This document shows, one piece after another, positions 5,367-10,020 of a stretch of 10,020 nt of DNA; the first letter of the stretch is position 1; every line of letters begins with the position of its first letter. The DNA comes from Candidatus Woesearchaeota archaeon (GTDB lineage Archaea; Nanobdellota; Nanobdellia; Woesearchaeales; WJKR01). The stretch spans positions 1 through 10,020 of the forward strand of contig WJKR01000016.1 in NCBI GenBank assembly GCA_014729015.1. Direction: 5' to 3'. Under the pieces are notes generated by a model that worked only from the letters and a program-made list of their open reading frames with translations, did no database searches and had not been told where the DNA came from. Position numbers and translations under genes: made by a program.

Positions 5367-5390
5367 TTTAAAAAAGAACACAACCAAATC

Positions 5391-5398
5391 TTTATATA
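5391..5398 (+). promoter_or_regulatory. TATA box deciding the scpA start
   Basis: TTTATATA is centred about 26 nt before ATG 5421. This supports leaderless initiation at 5421 and argues against the in-frame GTG at 5412. Confidence 0.6.
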
Positions 5399-5420
5399 CT
5401 AGTATAGGGATGTGCTCACT

Positions 5421-6200
5421 ATGGATGTGCAACTGCTCAGCAAACTCAACGGCAACAACAACGTGGGCAACCACGAAGACCGCATCTTCTCCATCCTCTT
5501 CCAAGAAGACGAACTCACCTGGCAAAGCATCATCTACGACCTCATCAAGACCGAGCAGATGGACCCTTGGAACATCAGCATCGCGACCATCGCGGACAAG
5601 TTCATCACCATGCTCAGGAAGATACAAGAAATGGACTTCCGCATCAGCGGCAAGATGGTCCTCGCAGCGGCCGTGCTGCTGAAGATGAAGAGCGACAAGC
5701 TCATGAAAGAAGACATCGTCGCACTCGACAACCTGATCAACAGCACCGAAGAACCCGAACTGCTGGAAGAACTCGAAGAGCTCAGCAAAGAGCACGACAA
5801 GGAGAAACCGCGGCTCATCCCCAGAACCCCGCAACCGCGACAACGGAAAGTCTCAGTCTACGACCTCGTCGAAGCATTAGAAGAAGCGCTGGAAACGGAA
5901 ACCAAAAAACAATTCCACCAACAACGAGCACAAGCACCGACGGTCGAGGTGCCAGTGAAGCCGACGGACATGAGCTTCCTCATCAACAAATTGTACAAGA
6001 ACATCAAGAAACGGTTCAGCATCAAGAAAACCATGACGTTCGACCAGCTCATCCCCAGCCCGGCAAAAGAAGACAAAGTGTTCACCTTCATACCACTCCT
6101 GCACCTGGACAACCAACGACGGATCGACCTGTTGCAGAAAGACCACTTCGGCATCATCAACATCAAGCTCAACAAGCACAAGCTCAAAGAAGAAGCATAA
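5421..6200 (+). CDS. scpA: Chromosome segregation/condensation protein ScpA (kleisin)
   Basis: ScpA is the kleisin that bridges SMC ATPase heads in the prokaryotic condensin complex. The 259-residue protein has the expected plan. An N-terminal helical domain (about 20-100) includes DLIKTEQMDPWNISIATIADKF-like residues (40-61) and LAAAVLLKMKSDKL (81-94), the family core that contacts the SMC neck. An acidic linker follows (about 108-140). A C-terminal winged-helix segment (about 183-252) includes FIPLLHLDNQRRIDLLQ (223-239), matching the part that caps the SMC head. No smc or scpB gene is visible here. The ATG at 5421 is preferred because the TATA box at 5391-5398 is 26 nt upstream. It is the only complete gene here ending in TAA. 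It is followed 33 nt later by aif6, which has its own promoter. Confidence 0.92.
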   Translation: MDVQLLSKLNGNNNVGNHEDRIFSILFQEDELTWQSIIYDLIKTEQMDPWNISIATIADKFITMLRKIQEMDFRISGKMVLAAAVLLKMKSDKLMKEDIVALDNLINSTEEPELLEELEELSKEHDKEKPRLIPRTPQPRQRKVSVYDLVEALEEALETETKKQFHQQRAQAPTVEVPVKPTDMSFLINKLYKNIKKRFSIKKTMTFDQLIPSPAKEDKVFTFIPLLHLDNQRRIDLLQKDHFGIINIKLNKHKLKEEA

Positions 6201-6202
6201 CC

Positions 6203-6210
6203 TTTTTAAA
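6203..6210 (+). promoter_or_regulatory. TATA box of the aif6-pfdA-ftsY operon
   Basis: TTTTTAAA is centred about 27 nt upstream of ATG 6234, immediately after the scpA stop codon. It lies within a nearly perfect palindrome (6201-6215, CCT-rich to AGG-rich). It predicts a leaderless mRNA for aif6. Confidence 0.6.
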
Positions 6211-6233
6211 AAAGGTCTTGTTCTAGCACACCC

Positions 6234-6905
6234 ATGCACGTCGCCAAAGACAACGTCAACGGCAATCCCAACGTCGGGCTCTACGGCCTGGTCACGGACG
6301 ACTACGTCCTGCTCGGTAAGGAAGTGCCGGAGAGCAAGGACAAGACCGTCAAAGCCATCTTCAACAAGGACATCGCAAGAATCACCATCGCCGGCACCAG
6401 CCTGATCAACGTGTTCTGCGTCTGGCACAACAACACATTACTCGTACCAAGCATTACGTTCGACCACGAGAAAGAAGCGTTGACCAAACTCGGCATCGAC
6501 TACGAGGTCATCGAGACCGAGCTCACCTGCTTAGGCAACAACATCCTCTTAACCGAGAAGCGAGCGTTACTCAACCCAGACTTCAAAGCGAAAACAGTGG
6601 AAAAGCTCAAGGAAGTCCTGCGATTGCCCTGTGAGCAGACCACCATCATGGAGGTAGAAGCCATCGGCAGCATCGGCGTCATCAGGAATAATAAGGGATT
6701 ATTCCATCGGGACATACCCCCTGTCAGGGTCAGAGAGCTGGAGAAATCGCTAGGCGTCGACATCACTCTAGGGACCGTCAACATGGGCAGCCCGTACGTG
6801 AAGAGCGGTATCCTCTTGGGAGAAGAAGGATTCCTCATCGGCGACACGTCAGGAGGACCGGAAGTCAAGAACGCCGACGAAGCGTTAGGATTCATCGAGG
6901 TATGA
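6234..6905 (+). CDS. eif6: Translation initiation factor aIF6 (ribosome anti-association factor)
   Basis: aIF6 binds the large ribosomal subunit and blocks premature joining with the small subunit. The 223-residue length is normal for this five-fold pseudosymmetric pentein protein. Family signatures recur through the chain: GNPNVGLYGLVTDDYVL (10-26), TIAGTSLINVF (51-61), LLVPS (69-73), LGNNILLTEKRALLNPDF (100-117), GSIGVIRNNKGLFH (145-158) and LIGDTSGGPEV (201-211). The start at 6234 follows a TATA box by about 27 nt with no Shine-Dalgarno motif, so translation is probably leaderless. pfdA begins 3 nt after the stop codon. In many archaea the ribosomal protein LX/L18Ae gene lies between aIF6 and prefoldin alpha; here it is missing. 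Confidence 0.96.
   Translation: MHVAKDNVNGNPNVGLYGLVTDDYVLLGKEVPESKDKTVKAIFNKDIARITIAGTSLINVFCVWHNNTLLVPSITFDHEKEALTKLGIDYEVIETELTCLGNNILLTEKRALLNPDFKAKTVEKLKEVLRLPCEQTTIMEVEAIGSIGVIRNNKGLFHRDIPPVRVRELEKSLGVDITLGTVNMGSPYVKSGILLGEEGFLIGDTSGGPEVKNADEALGFIEV
6897..6901 (+). promoter_or_regulatory. Shine-Dalgarno motif of pfdA
   Basis: GAGGT lies 7 nt before ATG 6909, inside the end of aif6. Unlike the leaderless first gene, this internal operon gene relies on base pairing with the 16S rRNA tail. Confidence 0.65.
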
Positions 6906-6908
6906 ACA

Positions 6909-7301
6909 ATGGACCAAGCACGACAACAAGAACTCCAACAAGCCGCGGCACGGTTGCAGCAGCTCCAATCATACCTGCAAGTGCTCGAGGAACAGACGCA
7001 AGAGACGGCGAACGCGCTGGAACACATGGACACCATCGCGCAGGTCGAGCCAGGGACGCCTGCGTACGTGCCGTTGACGAACGGCATCTACATCAAGGCG
7101 AATCTGGAGAAGACGAACGAATTCTTGCTGAACACCGGGAAGAACACGGTGACGGCACAATCACCCGCGGAAGCGAAAAGGCTGTTGCAAGAACAGCAGG
7201 AAGAGCTGCGGAAAGCGCAAGAGGACATGACACAACAATTCACCGAGCTCTACAGGCAGTACATGGAGCTGCAGCTCAAACAGCACGAGGAGAAAAGCTG
7301 A
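6909..7301 (+). CDS. pfdA: Prefoldin alpha subunit
   Basis: Prefoldin is a cytosolic jellyfish-shaped hexamer (two alpha, four beta) that captures unfolded proteins and hands them to the group II chaperonin. The 130-residue protein has the alpha-subunit layout: an N-terminal coiled coil (about 3-40), a central beta-hairpin body (about 48-85, with YVPLTNGIYIKANL at 53-66 and the NTGKNTVT turn at 75-82), and a C-terminal coiled coil (about 86-128) rich in Gln, Glu and Lys. The start has a GAGGT Shine-Dalgarno motif 7 nt upstream and lies 3 nt past the aif6 stop. The stop codon overlaps the ftsY start as TGATG, implying translational coupling. The beta subunit is not in this window. Confidence 0.95.
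   Translation: MDQARQQELQQAAARLQQLQSYLQVLEEQTQETANALEHMDTIAQVEPGTPAYVPLTNGIYIKANLEKTNEFLLNTGKNTVTAQSPAEAKRLLQEQQEELRKAQEDMTQQFTELYRQYMELQLKQHEEKS
7287..7292 (+). promoter_or_regulatory. Shine-Dalgarno motif of ftsY
   Basis: GAGGAG lies 8 nt before ATG 7301, within the last codons of pfdA. It fixes the ftsY start at 7301 even though the frame remains open upstream to 6902. Confidence 0.65.
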
Positions 7302-8350
7302 TGTTCAAGTTCCTCAAAGACAGGCTCAAAGGAGCGATCAAGAAGTTCTCGAAAGACGTCGAAACAAAAGCTGACGTCGACAAGGAAGAAATACCGGAAG
7401 CACCGAAAAAGACTGCACCGATCAAGAGGAAAGCGCCTGCAAAGAAAGAGGCAGCGATCGAGGAACAACCAGAGGAACCAAGAAAGAAAGAAGGATTCCT
7501 CAAGAAAATCACCAAGGTCACCCTCTCAGAGAAGAAGTTCGACGACATCTTCTGGGAGTTGGAAGTGACGTTGATGGAGAGCAACGTCGCGGTCGAGGTC
7601 ATCGAAAAGATAAAGGAAGACCTCAAGCGAGCGCTCACCGGCGAGAAGATGGGCAGGAGAGGTATCGAAGAAAAAATCATCGGCACACTCAAGCAATCCA
7701 TCAAGGACATCCTCTCTATACCACCCATCGGCCTGCTCAAGAAAGCGAAAGAAAAGCAACCGCTCATCATCGCGGTGGTCGGCGTCAACGGGTCAGGGAA
7801 GACAACGACACTAGCAAAATTAGTGCAATACTTCCAACAACACGGCAAGTCGGTCGTCGTCGCGGCAGCGGACACGTTCAGAGCGGCGGCCATCCAACAA
7901 CTCGAGGAACACACCAACAAGTTAGATGTAAAGTTAATCAAGCACGACTACGGCAGCGACCCCGCGGCAGTAGCGTATGACGCGATCAAGCACGCCGCCG
8001 CGAAGCGCATCGACGTCGTCCTGATAGACTCCGCGGGAAGGCTGCACAGCGACGACAACCTGATGAACGAGCTCAAGAAACTGGTGCGGATCAACAAGCC
8101 AGACCTCAACGTCTTCGTCGGGGAAGCCGTCACGGGCAACGACTGCGTCGAGCAAGCAAGACTCTTCGACCAAGCAGTCGGCATCGATGCCATCATCCTC
8201 GCAAAAGCGGACGTGGACGAGAAAGGAGGCGCAGCCATCTCAGCATCCTACGTCACGAAAAAACCTGTCATCTTCTTGGGCACCGGACAGTCCTACGACG
8301 ACCTGACAGCGTTCAAGCCGGACGTCGTGCTAGAAAACCTCGGGCTGTGA
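7301..8350 (+). CDS. ftsY: Signal recognition particle receptor FtsY
   Basis: FtsY is the membrane-associated GTPase that docks the SRP-ribosome complex at the Sec translocon. The 349-residue protein has a short, highly charged N-terminal A region (1-65, Lys/Ala/Pro rich), a helical N domain (about 66-145) and a GTPase G domain (about 150-349). G-domain motifs are GVNGSGKT (161-168), DTFRAAA (191-197), DSAGR (243-247), AKAD (301-304) and the closing GTGQSYDDL (327-335). Two motifs depart from the usual form: DSAGR for DTAGR (conservative), and AKAD for the TKxD base-recognition motif. The start at 7301 overlaps the pfdA stop (TGATG) and has a GAGGAG ribosome site. The longer open frame upstream is a pfdA shadow. 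Its stop lies 2 nt from the convergent archaellin stop. Confidence 0.96.
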   Translation: MFKFLKDRLKGAIKKFSKDVETKADVDKEEIPEAPKKTAPIKRKAPAKKEAAIEEQPEEPRKKEGFLKKITKVTLSEKKFDDIFWELEVTLMESNVAVEVIEKIKEDLKRALTGEKMGRRGIEEKIIGTLKQSIKDILSIPPIGLLKKAKEKQPLIIAVVGVNGSGKTTTLAKLVQYFQQHGKSVVVAAADTFRAAAIQQLEEHTNKLDVKLIKHDYGSDPAAVAYDAIKHAAAKRIDVVLIDSAGRLHSDDNLMNELKKLVRINKPDLNVFVGEAVTGNDCVEQARLFDQAVGIDAIILAKADVDEKGGAAISASYVTKKPVIFLGTGQSYDDLTAFKPDVVLENLGL

Positions 8351-8352
8351 CG

Positions 8353-9282
8353 TCACGACGGCGGGTACATGAACACGCGGCTCGTCGTAATAACCTCTGG
8401 CGAGGCGAACTTGACCATGGAAGGGGTGCCGACCTTCGGGATGAAGTCCAAGCGGACCAGCTCGTCCTTCTCCACCTCACGAGGCGCCTCGAAGAACATC
8501 CTGATCACGTCACCGTGCTGCAACCGTCCGGGCACGTGCATCGTGCCCTCATGCAAATACGTCACCGTGAAAAAACCTTCGCCCAGCGAGGTCGGCGTCA
8601 CCGTGATCGTGACGTTATCCGTTGAGGCGTTGTTGTCGCCGCACGTGCCCGCGAACGTGACGTGCTCGACGAACTCGCTGCCCGTCGCGGTGTACGTCCC
8701 GGACACGTCATGAGCGGCACCGGAGCAGTTCACGCCCGGCAACACGTACTGCTCGCCACTGCTGAACCAGAACTGCAAGAAACCGCTCGCGTTGAGGTTC
8801 ACCTGGTCGGCCGCGCCGTCCATATCGTAATCCTCCCCCAGGTCGATAGCTATCAAGGACACGTTCCCCAACACGTCGCGCTGCAACGTGTAGAAGCCGT
8901 CAGCGCTGTCGTGCTCGGTCGTGCCGTTGACGCCCCGATACGTGAGCTCGGCGCTGATGTCATACAAGCTCATCGTCAGCAACGCCTGATCCAACCGCAC
9001 CGCAGCGCTCCCGGGGCCGAGCCTGAGGATTTCCTCGAAGAACTCGACGTCGAGGTCCTCGCCGTCAGTCGCGGACACCTCCACGACGACGACGCTCGTC
9101 CGCATCTGCTCCTCAGACTCGTCAGCGGTCATCAATGACTTCTCCTGCAAGGAGATGCCTGACTCGATGACCACGCCCGCCGCGATTACGCCGATGAGCA
9201 GGACGGCGATGAACGCGATGATGAAAGGAATGCTCATGTCCCCACGCTTTCCCCAGCCGTCAACGGACACCTTTGCCACCAT
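8353..9282 (-). CDS. Archaellin (archaeal flagellin) or archaellin-like pilin
   Basis: The 309-residue protein begins with a class III signal peptide: basic KRG (12-14), predicted cleavage after Gly14, then a hydrophobic helix (about 18-42) that packs into the filament core. Such preproteins are processed by the archaeal prepilin peptidase. The outer domain is acidic and beta-rich, with six N-X-S/T sequons (from residues 119, 140, 164, 185, 218 and 223), two cysteines (186, 214) and a DxDxDGxxD metal-binding-like loop (151-159). The C-terminus FIPKVGTPSMVKF to VFMYP (280-307) is characteristic of archaellins. ATG 9282 is preferred over in-frame GTG 9303: a TATA box at 9316-9323 places transcription start near 9293 and AGGGG precedes the ATG. 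No other archaellum genes are present, so it may instead be a pilin. Confidence 0.85.
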   Translation of the reverse strand: MVAKVSVDGWGKRGDMSIPFIIAFIAVLLIGVIAAGVVIESGISLQEKSLMTADESEEQMRTSVVVVEVSATDGEDLDVEFFEEILRLGPGSAAVRLDQALLTMSLYDISAELTYRGVNGTTEHDSADGFYTLQRDVLGNVSLIAIDLGEDYDMDGAADQVNLNASGFLQFWFSSGEQYVLPGVNCSGAAHDVSGTYTATGSEFVEHVTFAGTCGDNNASTDNVTITVTPTSLGEGFFTVTYLHEGTMHVPGRLQHGDVIRMFFEAPREVEKDELVRLDFIPKVGTPSMVKFASPEVITTSRVFMYPPS

Positions 9283-9315
9283 GATACCCCTAGTACTACA
9301 CACAGAAAAACATAA

Positions 9316-9323
9316 TATTTAAA
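9316..9323 (-). promoter_or_regulatory. TATA box of the archaellin gene
   Basis: TATTTAAA on the minus strand, with a purine-rich stretch upstream, predicts transcription start near 9293 and a leader of about 11 nt before ATG 9282. The leader contains AGGGG. It lies in the 136-nt spacer after the PH-like gene. Confidence 0.6.
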
Positions 9324-9418
9324 GATTCCCCTTTTTTCCGTCGATGAGGAGTGAACACCGCTACCTCGCCGCGTGCAACACAGTAACATTCCGCCCAGGG
9401 CAACTTCCCAGCACGACA

Positions 9419-10012
9419 TCATTTGTCCAAGCCCATGGAGCGCCAGCGCAAGTACTGCAACTCGCGCACCTTTACCAGCTCGGCATCGTGCAAGTGTCTC
9501 GTCATGATGGTCGTGCCGCCCATGCCGCGGAACTCGATGACGCGGTCGCGCAATATCAAACCGGCGATGATCAAGAGGAAACCGATCAGCAACAACCCGC
9601 CCAAGGCCAATCCTTCGACGAAGAACTCCATAAGGAAGGAGCCGAGCCATCCCAAGCCAGGAACAGCAGCGATGACCATGCTGATAGGCCCGAGGAGCAT
9701 GACGAACAACCCCCAGAACAACAAGCGCAAATTGATGACATTCTTCGCCTTGACCGATTCCAGGAATCGCAGGTCGAGGTCCTCGAACGTGCTGTAGAAG
9801 TAATGGAACGTCCGCGCAGCCCAGCCATGCTTGTGCTTGATGACGCGACGGTCAGTGAAGAACATCTCATGAGCCTGGTACAGGACGTGCTCGCCGGGCA
9901 ATAAGTATTCCTTCACGTCCTGCTCCATGGACTTCATCGGCTTTAACAAGTAGCGCTTCTTCTCTGACGGGCGGAGCTTCCGGTGCTTCACCCCTTTTTT
10001 CTTTCCACCCAT
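9419..10012 (-). CDS. PH-like domain membrane protein with a two-helix insertion
   Basis: From ATG 10012 the product is 197 residues. A very basic N-terminus (1-25) leads to a segment resembling the start of a bacterial PH domain (PF03703-like): LPGEHVLYQAHEMFFTDRRVI (38-58), then FYSTFEDLDLRFLESV (72-87). A membrane hairpin follows, with helices at about 96-118 and 134-154. The chain then returns to a strand-turn-strand-helix tail (155-190, RVIEFRGMGGTTIM and a final amphipathic helix) that could complete the PH fold. Such proteins are membrane-associated, but their roles are mostly unknown. ATG 10012 is 9 nt from the window edge; an in-frame TTG at 10018 or a start beyond the window cannot be excluded. 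The fold assignment is by pattern only. Confidence 0.72.
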   Translation of the reverse strand: MGGKKKGVKHRKLRPSEKKRYLLKPMKSMEQDVKEYLLPGEHVLYQAHEMFFTDRRVIKHKHGWAARTFHYFYSTFEDLDLRFLESVKAKNVINLRLLFWGLFVMLLGPISMVIAAVPGLGWLGSFLMEFFVEGLALGGLLLIGFLLIIAGLILRDRVIEFRGMGGTTIMTRHLHDAELVKVRELQYLRWRSMGLDK

Positions 10013-10020
10013 AATCAATC

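Noticed and set aside
6902..7300. Possible 133-residue N-terminal extension of FtsY
   Set aside because: It is the alternate frame of pfdA; the FtsY start at 7301 has a Shine-Dalgarno motif and the expected N-terminus.
8369..9138. Plus-strand ORFs opposite the archaellin gene
   Set aside because: They are antisense shadows in a GC-rich gene whose minus-strand product has unmistakable archaellin ends.
1..10020. CRISPR arrays, insertion sequences, phage or defence genes
   Set aside because: No repeat-spacer pattern, transposase motif or inverted-repeat ends were seen; all recognisable genes are housekeeping or envelope functions.

Overview
This window is archaeal chromosomal DNA. Indicators are archaeal-type LonB, aIF6, prefoldin alpha, archaeal FtsY, a class III signal-peptide archaellin, a tRNA with a bulge-helix-bulge intron in its D-loop, and TATA boxes lying about 22-28 nt upstream of start codons (leaderless mRNAs). 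The small, tightly packed genes and the missing LX/L18Ae gene between aIF6 and prefoldin would fit a DPANN-type archaeon (Woesearchaeota, Diapherotrites and relatives) with a fairly GC-rich genome. That placement is an inference and is uncertain. Eleven of the twelve complete protein genes end in TGA.

Layout. 1-415 (-): N-terminal part of the membrane protease LonB, cut by the window edge. 507-851 (+): small membrane-anchored OB-fold-like protein, followed by about 225 nt of uncertain content. 1077-1532 (-): stand-alone PAS protein. 1657-2859 (+): TctA/DUF112 integral membrane protein, then 2895-3407 (+) a predicted lipoprotein. 3391-4656 (-): histidyl-tRNA synthetase, with tRNA-His(GUG) just upstream on the same strand (4703-4775). 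4928-5176 (-): two-helix DUF4190-like protein, divergent from tRNA-Val(UAC) at 5255-5366, which carries a 39-nt intron between positions 20a and 21. 5421-8350 (+): scpA, aif6, pfdA, ftsY. 8353-9282 (-): archaellin/pilin, its stop 2 nt from the ftsY stop. 9419-10012 (-): PH-like domain protein with a membrane hairpin.

How it fits together. The scpA-aif6-pfdA-ftsY run joins chromosome organisation (kleisin), 60S-type ribosome biogenesis (aIF6), chaperone delivery (prefoldin) and SRP-receptor membrane targeting. aif6 has its own TATA box and looks leaderless, while pfdA and ftsY have Shine-Dalgarno motifs, the mixed initiation typical of archaeal operons. tRNA-His beside hisS puts an aminoacyl-tRNA synthetase next to its substrate. 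Most remaining genes encode envelope proteins (TctA-like, lipoprotein, DUF4190-like, archaellin, PH-like).

No transposon, CRISPR array, phage gene or obvious new defence system was found. The most distinctive items are the D-loop intron of tRNA-Val, the tRNA-His/hisS pairing, and motif substitutions in HisRS and FtsY.
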